Origin: an uncultured Collinsella sp.
Lineage (GTDB): Bacteria > Actinomycetota > Coriobacteriia > Coriobacteriales > Coriobacteriaceae
Reading direction: 5' to 3'
Assembly: GCA_900542305.1 (NCBI GenBank)
Contig: UQMU01000001.1
Coordinates: 62,001 to 126,000, forward strand
DNA length: 64,000 bases
Shown here: one piece after another, positions 27,612 to 43,031 of the stretch
Position numbering within the stretch: the stretch's first letter is position 1
Layout: each line of letters starts with the position of its first letter
Position numbers and translations under genes: made by a program
Notes under the pieces: model-generated
What the model saw: only the letters and a program-made list of their open reading frames with translations
Databases searched by the model: none
What the model was told of the DNA's origin: nothing

Positions 27612-27989
27612 TTATTTAGCCTTGGGGCGCTTAGCACCGTACTTGGAACGGGCCTGCATACGGTTCTGGACCGGAGCAGCGTCGTAGGCGCCACGGATGA
27701 CGTGATAACGGACACCAGGGAGGTCACGGACACGACCGCCGCGAACGAGCACGATGGAGTGCTCCTGCAGGTTGTGGCCCTCACCCGGGATGTAAGCAGT
27801 AACTTCGATGCCGTTGACAAGGCGAACACGGGCAACCTTACGAAGAGCCGAGTTCGGCTTCTTGGGGCTCGTGGTGAAGACGCGGGTGCACACGCCGCGC
27901 TTCTGGGAGTTGTGCTGCAGAGCAGCGTTCTTGGACTTCTTGGGCACGGAACGACGGCCCTGGCGAACCAGCTGGTTAATAGTAGGCAA
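27612..27989 (-). CDS. rpsL: 30S ribosomal protein S12, with Arg at the streptomycin-determining residue 88
   Basis: The 125-residue decoding-centre protein is clearly S12 (TTSPKKPNSALRKVARVRL, GEGHNLQEHS). Residue 43 is the usual Lys. Residue 88, normally Lys in GGRVKDLPGV, is Arg here (codon CGT, GGRVRDLPGV). In Mycobacterium tuberculosis K88R gives streptomycin resistance. The start codon is TTG, with AAGGAG six bases upstream. It heads the str operon. Confidence 0.97.
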   Translation of the reverse strand: MPTINQLVRQGRRSVPKKSKNAALQHNSQKRGVCTRVFTTSPKKPNSALRKVARVRLVNGIEVTAYIPGEGHNLQEHSIVLVRGGRVRDLPGVRYHVIRGAYDAAPVQNRMQARSKYGAKRPKAK

Positions 27990-28082
27990 AGCGTACTCCT
28001 TCTCGAATGATTCCAGCTTTCTGTAAAGTGCAACGGCTTGAATCGAGGGGTCAGCATCCCCCTACGAAACACGCAGTTCGAT

Positions 28083-28136
28083 AGGATACGTGGCGTTAGC
28101 TGTGCCGTCAACAGACCACGCCGCCGGGCGTATCCC
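28083..28136 (-). promoter_or_regulatory. str operon promoter (rpsL)
   Basis: On the minus strand TTGACG (28106-28111) and TATCCT (28083-28088) are separated by exactly 17 bases, a good housekeeping promoter. It lies about 94 bases before the rpsL start. Just upstream of the -35 is the motif GGGATACGCCCG...CGTG (28117-28136), related to motifs at the rplC and rplB promoters. Confidence 0.75.
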
Positions 28137-28194
28137 AAAATTGGCACATTTCCGCAAAGCCTACACAAAAGGAATCCCCTTCTGTGCGCGGGGG

Positions 28195-28335
28195 CGGATT
28201 CCCGGTCCGGGCGGCACAGGGGTTAAGTTTGCTGCTCTACAGTCCTGGCTCGCACGGAGGCCACATTAAGTGGCCTCCGGCTCGTGCGGAACTCGCGACA
28301 AACTTAACCCCTGTGCCGCCCGGCCCGGGAATCCG
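28195..28335. repeat. Long inverted-repeat element with conserved 69-nt core, copy B
   Basis: The arms are 36 bases (28195-28230 and 28300-28335) with one mismatch. The core (28231-28299) begins GCTGCTCTACAGTCCTG and ends CGTGCGGAACTCGCGAC, like copy A at 10898-11074. The inner hairpin is GGAGGCCAC-ATTAA-GTGGCCTCC; two base pairs differ from copy A and both pairs are kept. It lies about 60 bases upstream of the motif next to the rpsL promoter, in a 543-base gene-free gap. Confidence 0.85.
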
Positions 28336-28358
28336 ACGTGCTCGTCGGGGCAACGTTC

Positions 28359-28400
28359 CCTGCCAAAAAGGGACAGGTTTATTTTGGTCGGTTTTATCTG
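28359..28400 (+). repeat. GGGACAG-loop repeat hairpin, copy 2
   Basis: CCTGCCAAAA and TTTTGGTCGG form the arms, and AAGGGACAGGTTTA is the loop. It is nearly the same as the copy at 56538-56578. It sits next to the long inverted-repeat element, in the gap between the anti-sigma-like gene and rpsL. Confidence 0.75.
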
Positions 28401-28495
28401 GGAAAACGCCACTCTTCACGGTGATCCGCATCCATTTGCTACGTTCTTCCGAGAATCAGACGAATAACGTCCAATCCACTCGTCCATATAACGCT

Positions 28496-28528
28496 AAAAA
28501 GGCCGCTTCCCCCCTTGGGAAGCGGCCC
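28496..28528 (-). terminator. Terminator of the ECF sigma/anti-sigma operon
   Basis: GGCCGCTTCCC pairs with GGGAAGCGGCC, with five T residues following on the minus strand, right after the stop codon at 28534. Confidence 0.9.
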
Positions 28529-28533
28529 AGACT

Positions 28534-29610
28534 TTACGAATAAACGATGGTAAAGGGTACTTTTGTTTCGGTCTCCCCTGTTGACGTGCACCTCGTGCCC
28601 TCAAGCGTTACTGAGACCACTTGTTCGACATCAATCAACTTCGTTGGCACCCAGATGTTCTCTCCGCTATTGCGCCCATAAGAAAAATATAAGTTGAACA
28701 CCCCTGCGTCGTCATCTTCGATAATCTGCTCCGATCCATCCTTGTAGCTGACGGTCAGCTTATTATCAACTGCTTCATAGCCCAAATCATCGATGTGCGT
28801 CTGGATGGAAAACGGGCTAATCTCAAGAGGCGAGTCACCGGAGCGGAGTCCCTTTGTATCGACGTACGCTCCAATATTGAACTCGGGTGTCGACGCCTCA
28901 AACCGCCTCGCACTCTCACCTTCACCCTCGGTCCAGTGGATATTCCAGGTGACCGCATGTTGCAAATCTCGCTCGCGATCCATAGCGGCAAAGTACATCG
29001 TGCCATTAATGACAGTATCGCTTGATGTGTCCTTATCAATTGTGCTGCGTGTGTCAGGCCATTCCTCGCCGAACTTCATATCGGGCGTGCCGATGCCCTG
29101 TTCTTCTTCACCATAGAGAACAAGTTCGCCAATCTCTGCTGCTGGCTTGTAGTAGTTAACTCCATTTGGATTGGACAACGTAAACGTCACGGCTCCGCAG
29201 CCGTTTTGGTCGATTGCCATCTCATGGATATCAAGCGTATAGCCGTTACCCTCGACGGACAGATTAACCTTCTGGACTGTGCCCTCCAGGCTTTGGGGCG
29301 CGATGCCATCGCCAAACTCTCTGGTGTAGGTATATTTAGTTCCCGATGAGCCGCCGTTGGTCCAGGTAATGGAATCCCCGTTGCCGTGGTTTCCCCAGGC
29401 TGAGGCAAAATAGCTGGAATTGACAACGGCGTAGGCGACCCCTCCGGTCGCCAACACTCCGGCAAGACATCCGATAACCGCAACATAGAGGGGCTTAGCA
29501 TGACCCCTTTTGCGAAGCGGCTCGCCTTCAGCTGCATTAAGAACGCGATCTGCAAGATCGCTATCGGCTTGGATGGACTCGAAGGCCCGCTTGATTTGAT
29601 TGGATTTCAC
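28534..29610 (-). CDS. Single-pass membrane protein, putative anti-sigma factor
   Basis: The 358-residue product has a short cytoplasmic N-terminus (about 40 residues), one membrane helix (about residues 42-64, LYVAVIGCLAGVLATGG) and a long exported domain. It has no HxxxCxxC zinc anti-sigma motif, so the type is unclear. Its GTG start has AGGAGGG upstream and overlaps the end of the ECF sigma gene by 50 bases. This overlap and order are the usual arrangement of a sigma factor with its membrane-bound antagonist, which is the basis for the call. The exported part may sense an envelope signal; no known ligand domain was recognised. Confidence 0.7.
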   Translation of the reverse strand: MKSNQIKRAFESIQADSDLADRVLNAAEGEPLRKRGHAKPLYVAVIGCLAGVLATGGVAYAVVNSSYFASAWGNHGNGDSITWTNGGSSGTKYTYTREFGDGIAPQSLEGTVQKVNLSVEGNGYTLDIHEMAIDQNGCGAVTFTLSNPNGVNYYKPAAEIGELVLYGEEEQGIGTPDMKFGEEWPDTRSTIDKDTSSDTVINGTMYFAAMDRERDLQHAVTWNIHWTEGEGESARRFEASTPEFNIGAYVDTKGLRSGDSPLEISPFSIQTHIDDLGYEAVDNKLTVSYKDGSEQIIEDDDAGVFNLYFSYGRNSGENIWVPTKLIDVEQVVSVTLEGTRCTSTGETETKVPFTIVYS

Positions 29611-30079
29611 GGTCGCCCTCCTCTAGGATGAATTTGAGCTTCGATCGACCGCGAGCTAAACGCGTTCGAACGGTAGCGGCTGGCACATGCAGTAACTCGG
29701 CAATCTCTGAGGTCGAAAAGCCCAGATAGTAATAGAGCATGATGGGAACACGGAATCGTTCCGGAAGTCGCATGACGTCTGACAGGACCGCTTTGGTCTC
29801 ATCCTGCACCGCCGAAAGCGAATCGGCCAGGTTCTCAATATCCTCCACACGCCTCCATGGCTTTCGAAAGAGCGATTTACATTCATTGATCGTGACCCGG
29901 ATAAGCCATCGACGAAGATGTTCCCAACTTTCAAAGTTTCCATCGCTTTTAAGCAACTTAAGAAAGACGTCTTGGGCAATATCGTCGGCATCGGCACGAT
30001 CGCGCAGGTACGTCAATGCGATTCGAAACACGACATCCCGGTGATCTTCGACCGCCTGTCTAAATGCCTGTTCTTCCAT
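29561..30079 (-). CDS. RNA polymerase sigma factor, ECF (sigma-70 family)
   Basis: The 172-residue protein has only regions 2 and 4, as expected for ECF sigma factors. Region 2 contains FRIALTYLRDRADADDIAQDVFLKL (two conserved segments together) and region 4 contains the helix-turn-helix FSTSEIAELLHVPAATVRTRLARGR. The ATG at 30079 is chosen because GGGAGGTGATT lies directly upstream; the frame continues 34 codons further without similarity. A TGAAAC-N17-CGTA element upstream (30130-30156) resembles ECF promoters, so it probably activates itself. The cassette sits between rpoC and rpsL. Confidence 0.9.
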   Translation of the reverse strand: MEEQAFRQAVEDHRDVVFRIALTYLRDRADADDIAQDVFLKLLKSDGNFESWEHLRRWLIRVTINECKSLFRKPWRRVEDIENLADSLSAVQDETKAVLSDVMRLPERFRVPIMLYYYLGFSTSEIAELLHVPAATVRTRLARGRSKLKFILEEGDREIQSNQAGLRVHPSR

Positions 30080-30129
30080 AATCACCTCCCGGTGACGGTA
30101 ATGATTCTTGATGAGGTCCTCACCATAGA

Positions 30130-30156
30130 TACGCTTTGACCGAACGAAATGTTTCA
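30130..30156 (-). promoter_or_regulatory. Putative ECF-type autoregulated promoter
   Basis: TGAAAC (30151-30156), then 17 bases, then CGTA (30130-30133) on the minus strand, about 50 bases before the ECF sigma start. The bipartite form is like SigW/SigM-class promoters (TGAAAC-N16-CGTA). Confidence 0.55.
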
Positions 30157-30171
30157 AATACAAGCAGGAAT

Positions 30172-30210
30172 AACCTACCAAAATAAACCTGTCCCTTATT
30201 GGCAGGTTTT
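30172..30210 (-). repeat. GGGACAG-loop repeat hairpin, copy 3 (minus orientation)
   Basis: On the minus strand AAAACCTGCCAATA, then AGGGACAGGTTTA, then TTTTGGTAGGTT. This is the same hairpin family as 28359-28400 and 56538-56578, in inverse orientation. It lies between the rpoC terminator and the ECF promoter. Confidence 0.75.
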
Positions 30211-30215
30211 CTTCA

Positions 30216-30252
30216 ACAAAAAAGACCCGCTTCCCTGTTGGGAAACGGGTCT
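30216..30252 (-). terminator. Terminator of rpoBC
   Basis: AGACCCG...TTCCC pairs with GGGAA...CGGGTCT and is followed by a T-run on the minus strand, about 30 bases after the rpoC stop. Confidence 0.88.
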
Positions 30253-30280
30253 CTGGAAGGACGGTTAACGTACTAGGAAA

Positions 30281-34759
<4,479 letters not shown>

Positions 34760-34765
34760 AGTCAA

Positions 34766-38257
<3,492 letters not shown>

Positions 38258-38330
38258 CAGGTTTTTCCTCCTTCACGGAAATGCTCGGTGGGTTGGCGAG
38301 GCATAGCTTCGCCAGTTATCGCAACCTAAT

Positions 38331-38358
38331 AGTTTATCAGGTACCGACCGTTGGGCAA
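38331..38358 (-). promoter_or_regulatory. rpoBC promoter
   Basis: TTGCCC (38353-38358) and TAAACT (38331-38336) on the minus strand with a 16-base spacer, about 75 bases before rpoB. Because galU has its own terminator upstream, rpoBC appears to be transcribed separately from rplJL. Confidence 0.5.
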
Positions 38359-38491
38359 GAAAAGCCTTGACGCGATTGAGTTTTTGGAGTAGCAAAGTTT
38401 TTCGACAGAAAACACGCAGGTAGATGTATGCGTATCGAACATCTGTTCATATATTTTCTGTGAACAGAGAGCCGGCAATCGCAGCTCTTAT

Positions 38492-38525
38492 AAAAAACGG
38501 GCGCGAACCGAGGTCCACGCCCGTA
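38492..38525 (-). terminator. Terminator after galU
   Basis: ACGGGCGTG pairs with CGCGCCCGT (one G-U type contact) and is followed by six T residues on the minus strand. Confidence 0.85.
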
Positions 38526-38544
38526 AATGTCGATGCCCGAAGGC

Positions 38545-39453
38545 TTACTTGCGCATCAATCCGCCGCGCTCGTCGATGGCGTCCCAGAAGGCATCGGCAA
38601 AGCGGGGGTCGCTTGCAGCCATGAGGGCGTTGGTGGCCATCCAGCCAGAGGGAGTGCCGGTGTCGTAGCCCGACAGCGGGTCGATGACGACTGCATACAT
38701 GGCCTCGCGGTCGAGCGAACGGGCCATGGCGTCGGTGAGCTGGATCTCGCCGCCCTTGCCGGCCTGCTGATCTGCCAGCAGGTCCATGACCAGCGGGCTC
38801 AGCAGGTAGCGACCGACGATGTACAGGTTGGACGGAGCCGCCTCGGGAGCGGGCTTCTCAACCAGACCGCCGATGCGCCAGACAGCACCGGGCTCGGCAT
38901 CGGCAACGTCCTCGGCGCCCTCGAGCGAACCGACGCGCTCGCCGGCGATAACGCCGTAGCGGCTGACTTCCTCGGGCGAGCAAGCGGCGACGGCGATAAC
39001 CGAAGCGCCACCGTGCTCCTTGGAAACGGCGAGCATCTTGTCGCAGATGTCGCGGTTAGGCACAACGTAGTCGCCCAGAAGAACCAGGAAATTCTCCCCT
39101 GCCACGGCGTCGGCAGCAGAGCGAATAGCATGGCCGAGGCCCTTGGGCTCGTACTGATAACGGAAGTCGACCGGCATACCGCCAGCGTGGGCGACGGCAT
39201 CGGCATAGGCGTTCTTGCCGCGCTCGCGCAGCAGGTTCTCGAGCGAACGGTCGGGCTGGAAGTAGTTCAGCAGCTCGGGCTTGCCGGGGGAAGTAACGAT
39301 GATGGCATCGTCGACCTCCTCGGGGTCGAGTGCCTCCTCGACGACATACTGGATGACCGGCTTGTCGAGCACCGGCAGCATCTCTTTGGGCGTGCACTTG
39401 GTGCCAGGCAGAAAACGCGTGCCAAGACCGGCGGCGGGGATGATTGCCTTCAT
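38545..39453 (-). CDS. galU: UTP--glucose-1-phosphate uridylyltransferase
   Basis: The 302-residue product makes UDP-glucose from UTP and glucose-1-phosphate. It opens MKAIIPAAGLGTRFLPGTK, the nucleotide-binding loop, then KEMLPVLDKPVIQYVVEEAL, and has GLGHAIRSA and GEIQLTDAM. The start has GAAAGGATC upstream; the frame runs 28 codons further without similarity. It lies between rplL and rpoB, where most bacteria have no gene, and has its own promoter and terminator. Confidence 0.94.
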   Translation of the reverse strand: MKAIIPAAGLGTRFLPGTKCTPKEMLPVLDKPVIQYVVEEALDPEEVDDAIIVTSPGKPELLNYFQPDRSLENLLRERGKNAYADAVAHAGGMPVDFRYQYEPKGLGHAIRSAADAVAGENFLVLLGDYVVPNRDICDKMLAVSKEHGGASVIAVAACSPEEVSRYGVIAGERVGSLEGAEDVADAEPGAVWRIGGLVEKPAPEAAPSNLYIVGRYLLSPLVMDLLADQQAGKGGEIQLTDAMARSLDREAMYAVVIDPLSGYDTGTPSGWMATNALMAASDPRFADAFWDAIDERGGLMRK

Positions 39454-39549
39454 GTTATTCAAAGATCCTTTCGCAGGCGCAAAAGCGCCCCGTGCGTGCG
39501 GCGCACAGCCGCAGACCAAATTGCGATACCCAAGCATCTTACCGCTGGA

Positions 39550-39577
39550 ACTATATGTCGCTACAAGGCAGAGACAA
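39550..39577 (-). promoter_or_regulatory. galU promoter
   Basis: TTGTCT (39572-39577) and TATAGT (39550-39555) on the minus strand with a 16-base spacer, about 90 bases before galU and downstream of the rplL terminator. Confidence 0.5.
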
Positions 39578-39704
39578 TTCTTCAGCAGGTCAACGCAAAT
39601 TATTGCTCGAATGGTGCAATTTTATTGCCCAACGGCAGGGCACGCGATACGACGCAAATCACAGAACATGGCAGTTTGAGCAACCGATGTCGAGGAACCG
39701 AAAA

Positions 39705-39741
39705 ACAAAAAAGACGGGGCTCGCAATGCGAACCCCGTCTG
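39705..39741 (-). terminator. Terminator after rplJL
   Basis: AGACGGGGTTCGC pairs with GCGAGCCCCGTCT, followed by a long T-run on the minus strand. Confidence 0.92.
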
Positions 39742-39767
39742 CAAAGAAATCTGGCGAGAAAGCCTGA

Positions 39768-40145
39768 TTACTTGAGGGTGACAGCAGCGCCAGCAGCCTC
39801 GAGCTTCTCCTTGGCAGCCTCGGCGTCCTCCTTCTTGGCACCCTCGAGAACAGCCTTGGGAGCGCCCTCGACGACCTCCTTGGCCTCCTTCAGGCCAAGG
39901 TTGGTGAGCTCACGGACGGCCTTGATGACCTGGATCTTGTTGTCGCCGAAGCCCTCGAGCACGACGTCAAACTCGGTCTTCTCCTCGGCCTCAGCAGCGC
40001 CAGCAGCGGGAGCGGCGACAACAGCGGCAGGAGCAGCGGCGGAAACGCCGAAGGTGTCCTCGATAGCCTTAACGAGCTCGGAAGCCTCGAGAAGGGTCAT
40101 TTCCTTAAGAGCATCGATGATCTCATCGGTGGTAAGCTTAGCCAT
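39768..40145 (-). CDS. rplL: 50S ribosomal protein L7/L12
   Basis: This 125-residue stalk protein has an N-terminal dimerisation helix (KLTTDEIIDALKEMTLLEAS), an Ala-rich hinge (about residues 38-52), and the factor-binding domain with GLKEAKEVVEGAPKAV. The start is MAKLTTDE with GAAAGGA upstream. In E. coli the next gene is rpoB; here a terminator and galU follow. Confidence 0.97.
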   Translation of the reverse strand: MAKLTTDEIIDALKEMTLLEASELVKAIEDTFGVSAAAPAAVVAAPAAGAAEAEEKTEFDVVLEGFGDNKIQVIKAVRELTNLGLKEAKEVVEGAPKAVLEGAKKEDAEAAKEKLEAAGAAVTLK

Positions 40146-40247
40146 TTCTAAGTCCTTTCGGTTTCCGTGCGGATGCACGGAGATCAGTTAAAACACGGCG
40201 CGAATGCGCCAGGGGTGCGGCGTTGCCGCCGCGGGTGAAAACAGCGA

Positions 40248-40769
40248 CTAGGCTGCCTTCTGCTCGGAGACCTGCTGGATCGAACGAGCGAGACCAGAGG
40301 AAACGCCGTTGACGCAGACAGCGATGTCGCGAGCGAAACCGGAGATGAGACCGGCGATCTGGCCGAGAAGCTGATCCTTGGTGGGCAGCTCGGCGATAGC
40401 CTTAACATCATCAGCGGAAACGGCCTTGCCGTCGGAGATACCGCCCTTGATCTCAAGGACGCCCTTGGACTTAGCAGAGAAGTCCTTAAGGGCCTTAGCG
40501 GCCTCGACCGGCTCGGTCTCGTAGAACACATAAGCGACGGGGCCGGCGAGGATCTCATCGAGCTCGGGCTGCTCCTGGTTCTTGAGAGCGATCTTGACCA
40601 GGTTGTTCTTGTAGACCTTCATCTCGGCGCCGCACTCGCGAAGCTGATGACGCAGCTCCTGAGCCTGCTTAACCGTCAGACCGTTGTAGTTGACGACGAA
40701 CAGACCGGCGTTCTCGGCGATACGGGACTCGATCTCTGCAACCTTGTCGATTTTGTACTGCTGGGGCAT
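40248..40769 (-). CDS. rplJ: 50S ribosomal protein L10
   Basis: The 173-residue base of the stalk has an N-terminal rRNA-binding domain (VNYNGLTVKQAQELRHQLR) and a C-terminal helix for L12 dimers. L10-L12 represses this operon by binding the leader; a leader with the CAGCCGAGGTGG element is present upstream. GAGGAGGTG precedes the ATG. Confidence 0.97.
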   Translation of the reverse strand: MPQQYKIDKVAEIESRIAENAGLFVVNYNGLTVKQAQELRHQLRECGAEMKVYKNNLVKIALKNQEQPELDEILAGPVAYVFYETEPVEAAKALKDFSAKSKGVLEIKGGISDGKAVSADDVKAIAELPTKDQLLGQIAGLISGFARDIAVCVNGVSSGLARSIQQVSEQKAA

Positions 40770-40834
40770 GAATTACACCTCCTCGAATTCTTTCCGGGCA
40801 CGGTCCGCCACAAGGACGTGACGGGGGCATGTCC

Positions 40835-40980
40835 AAAAAGAAAGCCCCCGCGCTGCATGAGCGACGGGGGCGAGAAGACATATCTACTCGACCACCTCGG
40901 CTGGCGGGATGTCCCATTAAGCTCGCGGGTAAGACCCGTTTGCGCCGGCTGTCTCTGGCAGCGGATTCGTGCGTGAACCG
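40835..40980 (-). ncRNA. L10 (rplJ) leader with intrinsic-terminator attenuator
   Basis: The leader between the promoter and rplJ carries CAGCCGAGGTGG (40892-40903), the hallmark of L10-binding leaders. It then has a G/C hairpin GCCCCCG/CGGGGGC (40844-40871) followed by TTTCTTTTT on the minus strand. The hairpin plus T-run inside the leader looks like a terminator that L10-L12 binding could favour. Placing a terminator in the rplJ leader is known in several Gram-positive lineages. Confidence 0.75.
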
Positions 40981-40985
40981 AAAGT

Positions 40986-41014
40986 ATTATGGCGGGGACC
41001 CCGGCGTCGGTCAA
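40986..41014 (-). promoter_or_regulatory. rplJL promoter
   Basis: TTGACC (41009-41014), 17 bases, CATAAT (40986-40991) on the minus strand, immediately before the L10 leader. The stretch 41015-41137 beyond it holds only a GC-rich inverted repeat (CCGGCC...GGCCGG) and no gene. Confidence 0.75.
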
Positions 41015-41137
41015 CGGAAAACCGGGCTGCACACAATTCCACCATCCGGCCGCGCCGCCGAAGGCCGGGTTTTCGTTGGCTGACGCCCCCACTCATAATG
41101 CTTGGGTCGGTGGGCTGATGTGTTGCGTTCCTGAGGA

Positions 41138-42274
41138 CTATAAGGTCGAAATGAAGGTGGACAGGCGGTGGAGGCCTTCGTCTAGGTCTTTGTCGGAGAC
41201 GCAGTAGCTTAGGCGGATGTGGCCTTCGGTTCCGAAACAGTCGCCCGGGACTAGGGCTACGTTTGCCTCTTTGATGGCTTTGATGCAGAAGTCTTCGCTG
41301 GTTAGGCCGAACTTTTTGATGCTCGGGAAAGTGTAGAAGGCTCCTGCGGGCTCTACTACGTCGAGGCCCATGGCGTCTAAGGCTGCGAGTACGCGCTCGC
41401 GGCGGGCTCGATAGACTTCGAGCATGGGGGTTGGGTCGACGGTCAGGGCTCGGGCTGCGGCGTCCATTTCGAAGGAGACAGCACTCGATACTAGGTATTG
41501 GTGAGCTTTTGCGATCTCGGCGATGACGGGGGTTGCCGCTGCGAGCCAGCCCAGGCGCCAGCCGGTCATAGCCCAGGGCTTGGAGAAGCTCTCGATGACT
41601 ACCGTCTGCTCACGAAGCTCCGGGTGGCGCTGGGCAAAGCGCTCGTAGCCGTCCACGTAGACCAGGCGGTTGTATACGTCGTCGCAGATCACGTAGATGC
41701 CCGCCTGCTCCGCCACGTGTGCCACGGCGTCGAGCGATGCTGCGTTGAGGATGCAGCCCGTGGGGTTGTTGGGCGAGCAGATGACGATGGCCTTGGTCGC
41801 CGGTGTCACGCAGGCACGAAGCGCTTCCTCATCGATCTGGAATTGCGCGGGCTCCGTATCAAAAAAGACCGCCTTAGCGTGGTTGGCCACGACGATGCTC
41901 TCGTACAGGCCAAAGGCCGGCGTGGGGATGATGACCTCGTCGCCGGGGTTGAGCATAGCCATGAATGTAGCCGACAGGGCCTCGGTCGCGCCGTCGGTCA
42001 GGATGACCTCATCGGCGGAAAACGCCAGGCCCGCGTCATCCATATATTTGGACAGAGCATCACGCAGGGCGGGGCGACCGTTGTTGGGCGGATAGTGCGT
42101 GTCACCGCGGTCCAGCGCGGCGGTCACCTCGGCGCTAATCACATCGGGCGTGGGAAAATCGGGCTCGCCAAGCGCAAGCGCGATGCACCCCGGATGCTGG
42201 GCGGCGAGTGCGTTGATTCGGCGGATACCGGAGGGCTTAAGCGTGGCAAGCGAGGTATTCATGGGCAGACGCAT
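41138..42274 (-). CDS. Class I/II pyridoxal-phosphate aminotransferase
   Basis: This 378-residue fold-type I aminotransferase has the PLP-lysine in SFSKPWAMTGWRLG, the cofactor contacts SPNNPTG and CDDVYNRLVY, and the C-terminal Arg region RLSYCVS. It is similar in layout to aspartate or aromatic/branched-chain aminotransferases of the AspC/PatA type; the amino acid cannot be fixed. GAAAGGAACGCC precedes the ATG. The 3' third uses more A-ending codons (CTA, GTA, AAA) than the rest, which may be a sign of recombination or relaxed selection. Confidence 0.88.
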   Translation of the reverse strand: MRLPMNTSLATLKPSGIRRINALAAQHPGCIALALGEPDFPTPDVISAEVTAALDRGDTHYPPNNGRPALRDALSKYMDDAGLAFSADEVILTDGATEALSATFMAMLNPGDEVIIPTPAFGLYESIVVANHAKAVFFDTEPAQFQIDEEALRACVTPATKAIVICSPNNPTGCILNAASLDAVAHVAEQAGIYVICDDVYNRLVYVDGYERFAQRHPELREQTVVIESFSKPWAMTGWRLGWLAAATPVIAEIAKAHQYLVSSAVSFEMDAAARALTVDPTPMLEVYRARRERVLAALDAMGLDVVEPAGAFYTFPSIKKFGLTSEDFCIKAIKEANVALVPGDCFGTEGHIRLSYCVSDKDLDEGLHRLSTFISTL

Positions 42275-42367
42275 GGCGTTCCTTTCGTAAGGGTTGCACT
42301 AGGATAGCGCGGCGAGGCGCCGTCAGACGGTGTAACCTAAACGGAAACGAGCCGGAAAGGAGGCGGC

Positions 42368-43030
42368 ATGGAGACGACCGCGCGTGGCGACGTACCAAAA
42401 ACACTGCAAACCATTGCGTATATCAGTATTCCCAATAGCGCCGATCTTGATTTTTTGCTCTGGGACCTGCAGGATGCCATCGCCGCCTATGCCCGGCTTT
42501 CCGGCACCGCACTCCCCCGCCCGGTTGACCTGAAGGCAGATGATGCCAACGCCGCCGTCGATGGTATCGTACTGGCCGCTAAAGATGTGGCTGACGATGA
42601 GTCATTAACGGCTATCGAGCGGGCGCTCGATCGTTTTGGCGGTACGGGAACGCGTGTCTACGTGATTATCCAAACCACCTGCGAGAGCCCCGAGCCGGCA
42701 CACGAGGTCGTCAAGCGTCTTCGCAAGGTATGCGAACAGCGGGAACAGCTGTGGTGCGGAGGCGTTGTCATCTGTGCCGGCAGCGGCTTCGCGGCGCTTC
42801 GTCATTCTCCGCGCATGGGACTTTTGCGCCGACCGTTTTCGGAGGCCATAGACAAGCTCGTGGGCGCCGTTCGCATGGGGTGTTCCGTTGAGCGCGCACA
42901 GCGACTCGGTGGCGCCGCAGCGGGTGGCGTCGACACCGATGGCATGATTTACGCCAAGCCTGAGCTGCCCGCGCCGATCTGGCGAGGCGTTCTGAAACGT
43001 CTGGGTGCCCACACTCAAACAAAAATCTAA
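42368..43030 (+). CDS. Hypothetical protein
   Basis: 220 residues. A strong ribosome-binding site (AAAGGAGG) precedes the ATG and the codon pattern matches neighbouring genes, so it is a real gene. No known motif was recognised. It is predicted soluble and mixed alpha/beta. A central hydrophobic strand (TRVYVIIQTT) and a segment GGVVICAGSGFAALRHSP look like part of a Rossmann- or flavodoxin-like fold, but the usual cofactor loop is not evident. It is divergent from the aminotransferase gene and converges with the DNA glycosylase gene, from whose stop it is separated by one base. Confidence 0.75.
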   Translation: METTARGDVPKTLQTIAYISIPNSADLDFLLWDLQDAIAAYARLSGTALPRPVDLKADDANAAVDGIVLAAKDVADDESLTAIERALDRFGGTGTRVYVIIQTTCESPEPAHEVVKRLRKVCEQREQLWCGGVVICAGSGFAALRHSPRMGLLRRPFSEAIDKLVGAVRMGCSVERAQRLGGAAAGGVDTDGMIYAKPELPAPIWRGVLKRLGAHTQTKI

Positions 43031-43031
43031 A

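Noticed and set aside
28184..28543. 119-codon plus-strand frame over the inverted-repeat element
   Set aside because: It is made of the element, a repeat hairpin and a terminator; no coding signal.
41138..42274. Recent foreign origin of the aminotransferase gene from its shifted 3' codon use
   Set aside because: The shift is mild and limited to one end, the protein is complete, and no mobile element flanks it; too weak for a claim.
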